Shown: positions 51,101 through 60,660 of the stretch, one piece after another
How positions within the stretch are numbered: position 1 is the first letter of the stretch
Layout: every line of letters begins with the position of its first letter
NCBI RefSeq assembly: GCF_014633365.1
Contig: NC_068351.1
Coordinates: 22,266,866 to 22,330,865 of the forward strand
Direction of reading: 5' to 3'
From: Diospyros lotus
Lineage: Eukaryota > Streptophyta > Magnoliopsida > Ericales > Ebenaceae
Length of the DNA: 64,000 bases
The notes under the pieces: model-generated
What the model was told of the DNA's origin: nothing
Database searches by the model: none
Seen by the model: only the letters and a program-made list of their open reading frames with translations
Program-made: the position numbers and the translations under genes

Positions 51101-51660
51101 CCCAAAAAATTTGCTTCACTCTCTCTTGTCTGCAAAATCTGGTGCCTGTGCATATATCCATTTAAAATTGGCTGTTGGTTTTGAGGATGACTTTTGGCAA
51201 ATTCAGGACCCACTCTAGGTTGTGTAGGGTTCAAGCCATGTGGTACTGGAAATGTCTGGATGCTATGTCCTTTGTCTGTGTCTGTTATATGAAAAGAAAA
51301 TGTTATCCATGTGTAAAAAGGCTGAATTTATTTTGATCAAAGATTCATTAACCTCTAAAACCTTGGTCTTGAAAAATGGAATGAAGAAAGGAAACATAAA
51401 TTTCATTTTCAAGAGACAATTGATCAAAACATTCATCATTGGTAACTAGTCGGCTAGAAAGCCAATTCAATACCTGATTGCTGCAGATTATAATTTTTTA
51501 AAACCGAATTTGGTAAGCCAATATGTCTCTGACTTCCAGGCCACAGATTGTTACCTAGCACTGGCCAAGTTCCGTCAACCTGTGAGTCTTGCTGTCCCTG
51601 GGACAAGTTCTCTTGAGCAAAGAAATTGTGAACCCTGTCTCCAACTTCGTTGCCAGGCAT
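32257..51660 (-). CDS. Dentin-sialophosphoprotein-like plant nuclear protein, eight coding exons
   Basis: Exons in transcript order are 51660-51474, 51275-48691, 48610-48465, 35963-34128, 33886-33835, 33727-33480, 33358-33251 and 32491-32257. All introns are GT-AG and all phases agree, giving 5397 bases and about 1798 residues. The start [14 protein letters not shown] and the end [10 protein letters not shown] match a plant-specific family I recognise as dentin sialophosphoprotein-related (Arabidopsis At5g07940/At5g07970/At5g07980 type). I recall, without certainty, that these were later described as SYD-class SWI/SNF-associated subunits. Visible parts are a Gln-rich helix-like stretch at residues 191-223, a conserved DDNIWDAFG motif near 436-444, long Ser/Asn/Gln-rich disordered regions, the [10 protein letters not shown] motif at the start of exon 4, and a conserved charged C-terminus (about 1584-1798). 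The third intron (35964-48464) is 12.5 kb and holds a nested chromovirus pair. I see no stop or frameshift, so it looks functional. Confidence 0.88.
32636..32775 (+). pseudogene. LINE reverse transcriptase tail in the last intron
   Basis: The plus strand, antisense to the host gene, reads like the C-terminal tail of plant L1-type LINE ORF2: a [15 protein letters not shown] block, then an A-I-D-K block and ARIH. The same ordered blocks occur at 36900-37050. It is short and decayed, with no 5' part. Confidence 0.5.
32861..32893. repeat. Poly-T run followed by a G-rich run
   Basis: About 15 T, then GCTTGGGGGCGGGGGGG, in the last intron of the DSPP-like gene. It resembles the T-run to G-run junctions at 40600-40640 and, on the minus strand, 56530-56572. 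Confidence 0.6.
36175..36461 (+). repeat. Short LTR-like sequence in the large intron
   Basis: Starts TGTTTGATATTAGG and ends TCTGCAACA, with a CATATAAATAGGC promoter-like element near 36298 and a CT-rich leader, as in a small solo LTR. No target duplication fits these ends, so the boundaries and the call are tentative. Confidence 0.35.
36826..37100 (+). pseudogene. LINE reverse transcriptase C-terminal fragment in the large intron
   Basis: The plus strand encodes the familiar plant L1 ORF2 tail: [18 protein letters not shown], [11 protein letters not shown], then AMDRNYW and ARIHIANW, interrupted by stops. The upstream RT core is absent, as in a 5'-truncated LINE insertion. It is antisense to the host gene and about 180 bases from the chromovirus insertion. 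Confidence 0.65.
37284..37623 (+). repeat. 5' LTR of the intronic chromovirus
   Basis: 340 bases. It differs from the 3' LTR at several percent of positions and by a shorter CT microsatellite (37494-37512). The following bases TAGTATCAAGGC (37627-37638) are a decayed Met-type primer site. Confidence 0.88.
37697..38830 (+). pseudogene. Gag of the intronic chromovirus, broken
   Basis: The N-terminal coiled-coil-like part (37697-37924, with [15 protein letters not shown]) stops at 37925. Capsid sequence follows in shifted frames (about 38110-38600, including FCERFGD-like and SSFASGL-like blocks). The nucleocapsid knuckle survives only as its GHQC half near 38771-38782, so RNA binding would be lost. 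A run of GAA codons follows. Confidence 0.75.
38864..39289 (+). pseudogene. Aspartic protease region of the intronic chromovirus
   Basis: An open stretch of 141 codons contains the catalytic [10 protein letters not shown] motif (about 38972-39002) and the downstream IVLGVDWM block typical of gypsy proteases. It is intact as a domain but cut off from gag and RT by stops at 38861 and 39287. Confidence 0.8.
39302..40190 (+). pseudogene. Reverse transcriptase region of the intronic chromovirus
   Basis: Begins after the protease linker. It shows the [13 protein letters not shown] entry, LLVKKK, and the catalytic VFFDDIL block (FFDD at about 39996-40007). About 20-25 residues between the CIDY block and LDELKH are deleted near 39765-39785. 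Stops occur at 39683 and 39812, and a frameshift occurs near 39985. It is inactive. Confidence 0.8.
40193..41077 (+). pseudogene. RNase H region of the intronic chromovirus, with T/G-run insertion and duplication
   Basis: Starts with the RT connection ([17 protein letters not shown]). RNase H blocks follow: [12 protein letters not shown] (the catalytic first Asp position reads Asn) and YDKELLAI. After WRHY the expected catalytic TDH segment is replaced by a poly-T/poly-G run and a duplicated [11 protein letters not shown] block (40640-40770). The frame then resumes with [17 protein letters not shown]. The frame stays open through the repeat. Confidence 0.8.
40594..40768 (+). repeat. Poly-T/poly-G run with two 60-base direct copies
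   Basis: T run 40600-40620 and G run 40621-40640, then a copy of about 58 bases at 40643-40701. A second G run (about 40702-40715) is followed by another copy at 40716-40770. The copies differ at only two or three positions. Confidence 0.9.
41078..41533 (+). repeat. 5' LTR of the nested chromovirus
   Basis: Contains a TATA-like TATAAATATTCCC near 41321 and a CT-rich leader (41398-41450). It differs from the 3' LTR at several percent of positions in the part compared by eye. Confidence 0.9.
41537..41548 (+). promoter_or_regulatory. Primer binding site of the nested chromovirus
   Basis: TGGTATCAAAGC lies four bases after the 5' LTR. It matches 11 of 12 bases of the plant initiator-Met primer site TGGTATCAGAGC. 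Confidence 0.85.
41578..42905 (+). pseudogene. Gag of the nested chromovirus, with intact zinc knuckle
   Basis: A helical N-terminal region (41578-41724) stops at 41725 and resumes. The capsid (42022-42600) shows [20 protein letters not shown] and the [11 protein letters not shown] block across a frameshift near 42210. The nucleocapsid knuckle [14 protein letters not shown] (42666-42707) keeps all CX2CX4HX4C ligands. An acidic linker leads into the protease. Confidence 0.8.
42830..43374 (+). pseudogene. Aspartic protease of the nested chromovirus, frameshifted
   Basis: The catalytic MVLIDSG is present (about 42882-42902), but an extra base in the next codons shifts the frame, so the usual STHSF is lost. 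The IVLGVDCM block follows in another frame (about 43091-43120). A stop at 43161 separates the linker. Confidence 0.75.
43382..44160 (+). pseudogene. Reverse transcriptase of the nested chromovirus
   Basis: Entry block [13 protein letters not shown], then stop 43586-43588, [16 protein letters not shown] after a frameshift, and [10 protein letters not shown] before stop 43746. A 130-codon open stretch follows (43767-44159) with [16 protein letters not shown] and the catalytic VFFDDIL (FFDD near 43950-43961). It is better preserved than its host element, but broken. Confidence 0.85.
44161..44760 (+). pseudogene. RNase H of the nested chromovirus
   Basis: Connection block around 44190-44240, then [16 protein letters not shown] (first catalytic Asp kept), IYEEFLAVL and the catalytic KTDH at 44574-44582, followed at once by a TAA. 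The remainder is frameshifted. Confidence 0.75.
44936..45640 (+). pseudogene. Integrase of the nested chromovirus, catalytic Glu replaced
   Basis: Zinc-finger region (GGHSE, then CDICKRCK at 45058-45081) and core with the first Asp in SMDFVKGLP and the second in ISDHDKVF. A stop sits at 45383. The third catalytic residue, Glu in the usual TERVNQ, is Lys here (codon 45431-45433 in TKRVNQ). Together with the stop, this predicts loss of strand transfer. Confidence 0.85.
45662..46140 (+). pseudogene. GPY/F module and chromodomain of the nested chromovirus
   Basis: [11 protein letters not shown] and the [20 protein letters not shown] block form the integrase C-terminal module. After a stop (45980-45982) comes the chromodomain with VLVKW and TWEYLPSLL, then the terminal LLSIS and a stop. 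Chromodomains target such elements to modified chromatin. Confidence 0.82.
46171..46627 (+). repeat. 3' LTR of the nested chromovirus
   Basis: 457 bases, TGTCACGAAAGGG to CCGTGACA, directly followed by the AATCC duplication and then by the host element integrase sequence. Confidence 0.9.
46628..47340 (+). pseudogene. Integrase of the intronic chromovirus (continuation after the nested element)
   Basis: Begins in the zinc finger (GGHSG near 46650-46664; CDTYKRCK with one Cys changed to Tyr). The core has the first Asp in TMDVIEGLP, the second in DRDKVF after an in-frame stop (47023), and the Glu in QSERVNQ. All three catalytic residues are present but the frame is interrupted. The W residues of the WWYN block are kept. 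Confidence 0.82.
47380..47907 (+). pseudogene. GPY/F module and chromodomain end of the intronic chromovirus
   Basis: [20 protein letters not shown] (47578-47637) and the chromodomain [19 protein letters not shown] (about 47779-47835), then LLSIS and a stop. The last bases, GAAGGGGAAAAG, are the polypurine tract next to the LTR at 47908. Confidence 0.82.
47908..48279 (+). repeat. 3' LTR of the intronic chromovirus
   Basis: 372 bases. It exceeds the 5' LTR mainly through a longer CT microsatellite (48123-48152) and a small GATC-rich insertion. CATTG follows at 48280. Confidence 0.9.
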
Positions 51661-54308
51661 AGATAATTCAATCCACAATTTTGGCAGCCAAAAATTTTTA
51701 GTTTCTAGAACAACTTAGCAGATGAACAAAGTCAGAACTTCATCACTCCTATTGGAGATCCAACAACATGAGCATCCAACCATATTTAATTCAATATCAC
51801 TAGAACATTCATGGAACCAAACTTCTGTCTGATTATTCACTCCAGCAACCAAATTCCTAACTTCCAGAACACGTCCTGCCTGATGTCCATGAAGAAAAGC
51901 AAAGACAATCAGATAAAACAGAGGCAGAATGACAACTTTTATGCACAAGAGGTCATATCCCAAAGCTAGTGAAATAAAATTTCCAGTAATGGGAGATGTT
52001 CTGTTCCTTTGTCTTAAATGAAGTGTCTTAAATGAAGAACACATCTATGATAGACAATATCAAATAGAAACCAAATGTCCAAGGTAACCAGTTACCAAGT
52101 CCAATCAAGATGGTAGTAACAATTATCAACCACGCAAGCATATGTTTGCTTTAACAACACGTATATATGTTGAAACCTCAATTTCGCACTCCTCTATAGA
52201 GTTCCAGACATCGGCTCAACATCAATACCACAAAAATACCAAGACAGGAGAACAGAAGGCAGGAAAGATTGGCACAAAGAATATAGTTCAGGTCCAACCC
52301 ACATTTCAAAAAACACACTATAAAACCTAAAACCAAATGAAAAAGAAAACAGCTCACACAAGGAGAGTATTATGGAAAACTGTCAGTACCTGAATGTGAG
52401 ACTAAAAAAGTAGAACTTCCAACTCAGCGTAAGAAAATGCAATCATAGACCAAAAAAGTTCACAGAAAATTCAGAACACAGGTTGACTTCCCATCACAAC
52501 CATCAAAAGATAATCTATACACCAAGATGGCTGATAATATAAAGCAAAAAAAGCTGCTTACGAAGTGTGTCAAAAGACTATTTATACTAGGGTTACAGTG
52601 GTAATGAATCCTTGCCATTGATCATAAACGAATCTTTCTAATCTTAGCCATCCATTTTATATTAAGTCACATGCTAGTCACACAACTACTTATTAAGCTA
52701 ATAATATAAATACTAATTACAACCTAATAATGTGAATACTGACCATAAGCTAAACAAATAAGAAAATAAGAACATTACTAAATCAAGAAAATACTTCTGC
52801 ATCAGCAACTCAATAAGTCACACAAAGCGCATGGTTAATGCAGAAAATTAGAAAAATTGCATCCTATTCACTTCCAGGATTCCAAGCTTGTTATTACATG
52901 CAATAATCCCATAAATCCTTTTCAGCTCTGTAAAGTCCTTACTCCTTAGGACTATTGGTTTTGGTGTTACCAAAACCACTAAACAAAACAAGATGCTTTA
53001 GCCAATGTATTTCATTTACTTGTAGCTTACATTGGTTTCTAGCCAAGGGTGGCCCAGGTGAGGGTGCAAAGGTTTGACAGCCATTTTTAGGATTTACAAA
53101 ACAACAGGCAAAACAAGAAAAGAGCATGCCAACAGTGTTCCTTGAATGCTATGATCAAGATTGAAGAATTCCAGAGGTCCTCATAGGATAAGCCAGAGAA
53201 GTCCATTTCCCAGACCAGGCACCACTGGATAACTGTGGCAAAACCATGGCCCTGATTAGGCAAAACCTAGACAAAGAGGAAGTCAGGTCCTTACGGAAAT
53301 TCATGCTAGCTATTTTGGAAAGTCAACGAGGGTAAAATTTCTTATTGCCATTCAAATCTAGGATGTAAGGCGATCAATTAGATCTTGTCTAGAACCTATT
53401 CTTCTAGAATTAGAACTCTAATTCCATAGATTTATTCATTCTAACAGAACTAGAATTGTGATTATTTCATTTCAAACAAAATGTTAAAAATCGGAATTGA
53501 ATTCTAAGTTTTATGCTCGGAACCAAAATGAGAATGGAATTAAGTATATAGTTTGACCATCTTACCCTTAACAGCTCAATCAAAATAAAATGCAACATAA
53601 ATCATAAAAATTTTACTCTAAAATTTATAACATAAAGTTAATACTCTAGCATTGTAGAAGAAATTTAATTAAAAGATTAATTACCAAAATAAGATTAAAT
53701 AAATGCCATCACATGTACAACCATTACATACAAATACCGTCATAAGCCCAACAAAATGAACCGATTGAAGTTGCAGTTATTGATAACCTAACAGACTACA
53801 CTGGTCAGTTATACAAACCAATCAAATTTAAAACAGACAAGAACGAAATACAAAAGTTAAAACACCAAATAGATTTAAATTGCACTCAGAATAGAGACTA
53901 TTGTTGCCCTTGTGATTAGCTTAGATGTGACTCTTTGTTATCTTTCAGTGAGAAAATCAATTCTGAAAGTTAAGAGAAGAAGAAAACAAGAGAACACTAT
54001 GAATTTAAACAAAATAGTGAATTAGGGTATTCTCGGGAATAAAGCAAATGACTAAGTGTGACCTAAGAATTGTAGTTCTTTCATCTAACATTTTGACCAA
54101 CTTTGATCAAAATTCTATTCTGTAAGTTTGTGGATAAATATGATTCCAATATTGAACTTCCTTTATTCCAAACACAATAATTACTTAAAACTCAAAAATG
54201 AGATTCTAACTCCTAAGTTTTATATGCATCCAAACAGGCTTAAGGGCTACTTAACACAAATTAATTTTACTTCATAATTGGCATACAATCACCATAATTT
54301 ATCCTAAG
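51661..54308. other. 5' flank and presumed 5' UTR/intron of the large minus-strand gene
   Basis: The sequence just upstream of the ATG (51661-51720) has a possible acceptor (minus-strand TTCTAG near 51707), suggesting a 5' UTR intron. Frames at 51715-52044, 52142-52330 and 52939-53127 resemble nothing I know. No other gene was recognised to 54308. Confidence 0.4.
52579..52586 (-). promoter_or_regulatory. TATA box candidate for the DSPP-like gene
   Basis: The minus strand reads TATAAATA in a moderately GC-richer context about 0.9 kb upstream of the ATG. It would serve this gene only if a 5' UTR intron is spliced out. Confidence 0.3.
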
Positions 54309-55335
54309 CGCCTGTTTGGTCGTGTGGTCACAAAGAAGAAAAGTGCTTTTTTACAACTAAAACGCATTTATGTTTTTTTTTTAACTTTAGTGTTTGGCCA
54401 AAATTAAGAAGTGTTTTATGTGACAGTGAAAGTAGATTTTCTGCTTTTCAGAAGAAGCAAGAATTTGGAGCTTCTGTTGTACAACAAAAGCAGAAAGCAG
54501 AAAATAAAATTATTATTTGGCACAATTAACCTCAATAAATATTTAAAATAACAACAACTATCCTCTCATTTAACATTTGGTTCTTCAATCCCTTTTCTTT
54601 ATCAAACCCTATTTCTCATCCACCAACAAAGAGCAAGAGCAGCATTGTCACTGCTGCCATCAATCTCACCAGATGCCACCGTTGACCTCCTCAATTGAAG
54701 CAACCTTTGTTAATCAAATCTCATTGTCAATTGTGTCACTTTCAATGTGAAATCAGCACAAGCATCTCATGGATCTCCACTCACCATGCAAAACTCAAGT
54801 TTGGACTGTAAATTAACAACTTGGCTTTTGAAACAAAGATGATGAAATGATAGAACATAATGCATAATTCCAAAAATTAGTTGAATCTGAAAATTGAACT
54901 ACAAATTTTACGAAAATTTTATGTAATATTTTTGTTCTTTTCTAAACATGGATGAATTGGGTTTTAAAGTATACGGTTTATAATTGTGTTAAATTAAAAT
55001 TTGTATTTATATTTATAATTATTTTATTTAAAGAATTTTTGTGCACAAAAAGGTAATGGCTTTTTTGTAATTGAAAATAATAGATATAAAAATTTAAAAA
55101 CTGTTGAAAGCGTACTGGCCATCAAAGCAATTTTGTTGATGTCTTTTTTAGTAATTTGATTGTTAAAAGTACTTTTTTAATCATTAGCCAAACACATATA
55201 ACAACATTAAAAGAATTTTTCGGATAATTTGGCCAAACACTAAACTGCTTGTTTTAAAAGTGATTTTTGTAAAAGTACTTTTTACAAAAGTGATTTCACA
55301 ACAGCAGAAATTTCACAGCAATGCCAAATAGACCC
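54309..55335. mobile_element. Non-autonomous hAT-like element candidate
   Basis: The left end CGCCTGTTTGG and the reverse complement of the right end GGGTCTATTTGGCA form imperfect terminal inverted repeats of the hAT style. CCTAAG or TAAG flanks both sides. The interior (about 1 kb) has matching subterminal T-rich AAAAGTGCTTTT-like blocks (54349, 55255-55290) and no transposase. A clean 8-base duplication is not visible. Confidence 0.5.
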
Positions 55336-56184
55336 TAAGTCATTGGCATTCTTTGCTGAAGCATTCTAGAGCATATGATCTTCTTGCAACTTGCAAGAAC
55401 CTGTGACTTTTTCCTCCATAATTTCATGAGCCTTCTAGCTACAAATAACAACATTCTTGGCCTTTGGAATACTAAAGCCATAACAATCTTTGGGAACGAC
55501 ACTTAGCAAGTAGCTGAGCAGTAACATGGGCAGCTGATCGAGAAGCATCCCATTAGAAACCTCAGGAGAGGTTTAAATCTCTTCTAGTGAGCCAAGGAAA
55601 AATGTCCTCCTTGCATCCTAGGAGATAGGTGAGAAATCCTAGAAGTACAAAGTCATCACAACCAATAAAAGTTAAGTTGAGGTAATACTACAAGGGTAGT
55701 GCAGGAACTTCTAAATGACCATGTTCACAATAGTGGAAGTTTCAATTGGAAGCAGGTCCCATCATTTTTCTCAATCTAGGTTATACAACTAAAAACTGCT
55801 TGCCGTATGTTCTTACTTTTCAATAGTTTTTATTAAGTTTGTGGATGTTTAATTTTTTTTATCTTTCAAATCTAATCTATCTAGATTGAGATTTGTTGAG
55901 ACAAGGCCATCCACTTAATTTTTATGTAAGCCTTCTACTCATGCTACTCCTGACCCTTTACCTGAAGCTCTTTGGCACATATCATGATTGACATGGTTAT
56001 ACACTTAAAGCAATTCAAATTGTAATAAGCTATTATGTTAGTGCTACGTGACATTTCAAACTCGAAGATCTGCCAATTGCTCTTCAAACCGCAATAGGAG
56101 CAAGCAATCTGCTGTCAACCTTACATCAAATCATTTGAGAGTCTCAGACATCTTACATTTTCCAAAGGCATCTTATATACATGC

Positions 56185-56228
<44 letters not shown>

Positions 56229-57180
56229 GCTGGCATAGGTATGATCCCACATTTTACACCAAACCCAGGTCTACAAAAGCATTTACTTTTTATCTTACTC
56301 ATCTAACACATAATATGACAAGTCCAATTCAAGCATCAGGAATCTTATTTACATGCTTTGCACAAAACTGCAGAAAAATATGGGGGTACAATATCATATC
56401 CAAAATCTTTTTGAACTATATATATATCTTCCCAATTCTTTCAAATTCATAAGTTGGTCCTACCAAATTCACTAACTGCACGTTTCTTAGCTTCATATTT
56501 TGCCAAGACCGCACCAGCCAACACCCACACCCCCCCCCCCCCCCCCAAAAAAAAAAAAAAAAAAAAAAAAAACAAATCTTAAAAGAATAATTCAGAAGCA
56601 AATTTTCCATGCAACAACAATGTTCTATGTGTAAACTAGTTACTACCTATATCATCTTCATGGCAATGATCCCAACTTAAGAAGTAAACGTCTTTGCAAC
56701 AGTACCCATATATCAGGTTTATGGTAAAATGTAGTCTGTCCTAGAAATAACAACCACTTCCTCTTAATTGTTGGATTAAGTGAACACAAGCCAAGTAGAT
56801 TCAAATGTCCAGCTAAAACATCTAATATTTATAGTAATGAAACCAGATATCAAACTGGTAGAAATGTCAGATTACAGTTCAATGGTTCAACCAATATTAC
56901 AACTTGTATTGTATTTCATTTGTTATTCCAGTTTCCCCATAGCTATACTTTGTCACTGTACATAACCACATGAAATAAGTGACTAGTTTTCAAATCTAGC
57001 TTCCATAGGATGTTCTGGAGTAGCCTAAAAATGCTCATTTATCTATATATTTAGCTTTTCACTCTTTGATTAGTAAGAGTGCATAGACAAGCTACTCGAA
57101 GGGGCAAAGATATCCTCCACCCATGACCAGAAAACTAGGGAAACAAGATGAGTTCCCTTCAAAAAGAGTATGGAGCTCTC
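55336..57180. other. Intergenic stretch, no recognised gene
   Basis: Contains AT/AG microsatellites (56184-56228) and a C-run to A-run junction (56530-56572). The small open frames show no family features. Confidence 0.4.
56530..56572. repeat. C-run followed by A-run
   Basis: About 17 C then about 26 A. On the minus strand this is a T-run followed by a G-run, like 40600-40640. Confidence 0.85.
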
Positions 57181-57270
57181 TGTCAGGTTCCTAGACCTGT
57201 TCTAGGGTTTCTTTAGGTATGTAGGAAGAAATTGAGAATGAGAGAAGTTGAGGGATAGAAAATAGAAAGA

Positions 57271-57312
<42 letters not shown>

Positions 57313-57498
57313 TTAGAGGGAAAAGATTCTGTTATTTCTCATAATGAATCCCCATCCTCCAATAGATTGCCTTTTATAGGCTATCTAACTTTCAGTTGTA
57401 ATTGTAACTGAAAGGTACAAGTTGTATCAGCAGCAAAAATTACAAGAAGAAAAATACAAGTATGCTATATTTACCGCTTTAACCCTTGGATTTTGACA
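57181..57498 (-). repeat. 3' LTR of chromovirus C
   Basis: 318 bases, TGTCAGGTTCC to GATTTTGACA on the plus strand, with a GA microsatellite (57274-57309). It is bordered by the polypurine tract (minus strand AAGGAGGGGGAAA) at 57499-57511. Minus-strand TATAAAAGGC-like sequence near 57371-57380 may be its promoter. Confidence 0.87.
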
Positions 57499-57511
57499 TT
57501 TCCCCCTCCTT

Positions 57512-57696
57512 AAGATATTTCTTGTCCTCAAGAAATCTCAATAACTGAGCCTCTCAAGGAAATTGCTTAATAAATCCGGCAAATATTCCCAACTGGTGTA
57601 ATCCAAGTGGAGATGTGACCACTGCACCAAAACTTGAGTGATGGGCAGTGTATTCTGATAGATGACCCACTTCTCCAAGACAACTAAGGGCTCAAT
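57512..57696 (-). pseudogene. Chromodomain end of chromovirus C
   Basis: The minus strand encodes VLVQWSHLHLDYTSWEYLPDLL, the chromodomain tail, here separated from its N-terminal part by the solo LTR. The ILDKR-like start reads VLEKWVIYQ. Confidence 0.8.
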
Positions 57697-59106
57697 TGTT
57701 AAAGTTATGCCCCACAAGCCAATCATATTTTATGTAATTGATCATACTTTACATTGGGATTCTTTATCTTTAATCAATTGTTATTGCAAGGCATTATGTT
57801 TTATTTGTCATTGATGGTTGTCCGTCATTATTCATTGCAATCCATATTTGACAAAGTCCATAGATTAAATAGGCTCATAGAATATGGTTGTACATAGAGA
57901 TAATAATCATGAAACATGTTCCTTATAAGCCTTGATCTTAAATGTTCCTAGTCATAGAGTTATTAGGAATGGACACTAATAACTCGGATAGACTAGTACA
58001 TATGATGCATGCTCAATCAAGAGAATGTCTTGTTTCATAGACATTGGTGTGAAGATACTAGTGCGTATATGTAGGTGCTTAATTATAAGAATAAATACAC
58101 TGAACTGACCCGCTACAGAATTCCTAATGGTTATTGCTTAATGTCGAATTGGAATTCTTGTGTTGCAATTCTGCAAATTGATCCTTAGACTTAAGATATC
58201 ATGGTAGTCCTATATTTGACTAGTTACGCTTTGGTGCTTTTTGGATTCTAATAGAGTCATTAACAAACTGTCATTGGGCGTGCCCTTGTTACATATGAAG
58301 GCTCGTGAATGTCGAAATAGGATTCGTCACTTATCATCTAGATGAGAAGATGTCCTATGTATTCGATCATTTCATGACTGAGGAAATCCTTTACCAAGGT
58401 GAGGTGGAAATCAAAAGGTGTTTTGATTTCATCTATCAAGTCATAAATCTAAAATTGATACATAGTTATTGAATGATTAGGGTTTCGTCATAAAACCATA
58501 CCCTAAATTCAATTAGGACATAGATCGATGAAAGGATTTTATTGCACGGTAATTGCAATTGAAAAGGTTCGTGTTTTTCATCATTGGCTAAGTATTCATG
58601 ACATGTTGCTAGACGTTAACCATGATATGTAGGGTATTAGAATTAATTTGATTAATTCTAAAATTATTAATTAAAGAGTTTAATTAATAAGCCCATGAAA
58701 TAAGGTTAATTAAACCAATGAGTTGGGCCCTAATGTAGCCCAAATAGAATTGGCCTTACATCTAGTCTAATGGTGGACCTAAGGGGTCACACACTTAGGT
58801 CGAGCCCATCCACAATTAAAAAGGAAAGAGAGCCGGCCCAATGTGATTAAAGGTTGAGCCTAAAGTGTTTAGGGTTTTCTTAGGCATGATTAGGGTTCTT
58901 GAACTCTATTTATATGCCGCTTAAGAAGCTGGAAAAAAAAAAGGTAGTGATTTTCGGATTCTCTCAAAGCCGTCTAGGGTTGCTAGCACGAACAAAGATG
59001 AAGTGGAATGATCGATCGTGTGGACTAACTTAGAAGAGATCGCGTTTGTGTCTCTATAAATCGAAATCGGACGGAATCGAAGCCTACACGGTCGCGGTTC
59101 CTAACA
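57697..59106 (+). mobile_element. Copia-type solo LTR in chromovirus C, TSD TCAAT
   Basis: 1410 bases from TGTTAAAGTTATG to GGTTCCTAACA with TCAAT at 57692-57696 and 59107-59111. A CTATTTATATGCC promoter-like element lies near 58906. It is a relative of the LTRs at 9312 and 23851. No coding sequence is present. Confidence 0.87.
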
Positions 59107-59111
59107 TCAAT

Positions 59112-59460
59112 GTCCACTAAGAGATCTTCATCTGTTGAAGGAAGATCAGTACTTGTAATTTCAGTTGCTCCCACTGATTTTTTAAGCAGAGAAACATGAA
59201 AAACAGGGTGAATTTGCACATCATCTGGTAGCTGCAAATGGTACCTTTCCCAACTTAGCCACTACTAGAAGAGGGCCATAGTACTTAGGGATCAATTTAG
59301 AGGCAGGAGAATTAGAAAAAGGATGCCACTGAAAATGTTTCACCCATAAGTAACCCATATCTCGAACTTCAAATATTCTTTCACACCTTCTTTTATCAAC
59401 AAACTGTTTCATTTGATTTTGAGTTGTAGTCAATTCCTTCTTAATCAACTACAACATCTC
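59112..59460 (-). pseudogene. GPY/F module of chromovirus C
   Basis: Minus-strand blocks MIKKELTTTQNQMKQFVDKR, FEVRDMGYL and, after a frameshift near 59230, [19 protein letters not shown]. The downstream SVGATEITSTDLPSTDED linker is cut at 59107 by the solo LTR. Confidence 0.78.
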
Positions 59461-60165
59461 CTGTTGTTGCTGTAAATATTGATCTACCATTACTTCAGAA
59501 TTAGAATAGTGCATCACAGCGGTAAGAGAGGGGGTTCATACCCAAATAAAGCCTCAAAAGGGGTCCTTTTCAGAGAACTATGAAAGCTGGAATTGTACCA
59601 CCACTGAGGCAAAAATAACCATTTGTTCCAACTCTTAGGTTTTGAAAAACATATACATCTTAGATAAGTTTCCAAACATTGATTCACCCTTTCAGTATGT
59701 CCATCTGTCTCCGGATGATAGGCTGTGGACATGTGTAAACCAACTCCCAAACTTCTAAACAACTCTTGCCAAAAATTACTGGTGAAAATCTTGTCTTTAT
59801 CAAACACAAGGGATGGTGGTAGCCCATGAAATTTGACTACAGAATCCAAGAGTAATCTAGCAACCTCTTGAGCAGTAAAAGGGTGAGCAAAGCTCCAAAA
59901 ATGTGCAAATTTCGTTAACCTGTCAACTACTACCAGGATAACATCTCCGCCTTCAGACTTAGGTAATCCCCCCACAAAATCCATAGAAATTCATTCCCAA
60001 GCCTGCTCTAGAATGTCTAATGGCTGCAGTAAACCAGGGTACGCAACCTGTTTGTGCTTGCAGCTAACAAAATGCACAAGCTAACACAAATGTAGTCACA
60101 TCCTTCTTAAGACCAAGCCAAAAGAACAGCTGCCTCACCCTATGATGGGTAACTCTTAAACCTGA
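59461..60165 (-). pseudogene. Integrase core of chromovirus C
   Basis: A 156-codon open stretch (59514-59984) holds all three catalytic acidic residues: Asp in MDFVGGLP, Asp in VFDKDKIF and Glu in HTERVNQ. YHPETDG and WWYN are also kept. Upstream, 59985-60165 has the zinc-finger remainder (HHRVRQLFFWLGL and a CAFC-like pair) with stops. It is the best preserved enzyme domain of the window. Confidence 0.83.
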
Positions 60166-60547
60166 TGTCACAACCTGGTTTGCAACAAGCTGGTTTTTAG
60201 CTCCCGATAAGAATAGGAGCAGAATGAGAAGGATAGAAGAATGAGTCAGGGAGAAAGAAGAGAAAGAAAGGGGAAGGAAATGAGATGTAGAAGGAAATTC
60301 TGATTCAATTCATAGATGCCTTCTCCAGAGAACCTTGGAGAGGATATAAACTAGCTGGTGGTAGGGTAAGTCTGTCATAGCAGATTCCCTCCCTCAGGTG
60401 GTTACAACAACCTCTTTGTCCTATTCGCCCCTTGCACGTGGGACCTAAAACTAACTCATAACAGAAAAATACAGAAATAAGCTGTAATATAATATTTGGC
60501 CACTAAAGAAAAAAAAGATTCCGATCCAGCTGGTTCATCCCTTGACA
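60166..60547 (-). mobile_element. Gypsy-type solo LTR inside the integrase zinc finger, TSD CCTGA
   Basis: 382 bases starting TGTCACAACCTGG and ending CCCTTGACA, flanked by CCTGA at 60161-60165 and 60548-60552. Removing it restores the GGHSG-type zinc-finger codons of chromovirus C. Orientation minus is suggested by purine-rich plus-strand content and a GATATAAAC element. Confidence 0.87.
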
Positions 60548-60660
60548 CCTGAGTGTCCCCCAAAGGAAAGCTATGTAAGGACGGTAAGATCCTGTCCTTA
60601 AGTTGTCTATCTTCCCCAACCACTAGTCTTCCTTTAAACCTGATTAAACCAGCAGAAAAT
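60548..60660 (-). pseudogene. RNase H to integrase linker of chromovirus C
   Basis: The minus strand reads LIRFKGRLVVGEDRQLKDRI and then the start of the zinc finger, directly comparable with [20 protein letters not shown] at 41010-41070. This places 60548-60660 in chromovirus C and rules out an LTR start at 60574. Confidence 0.7.
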
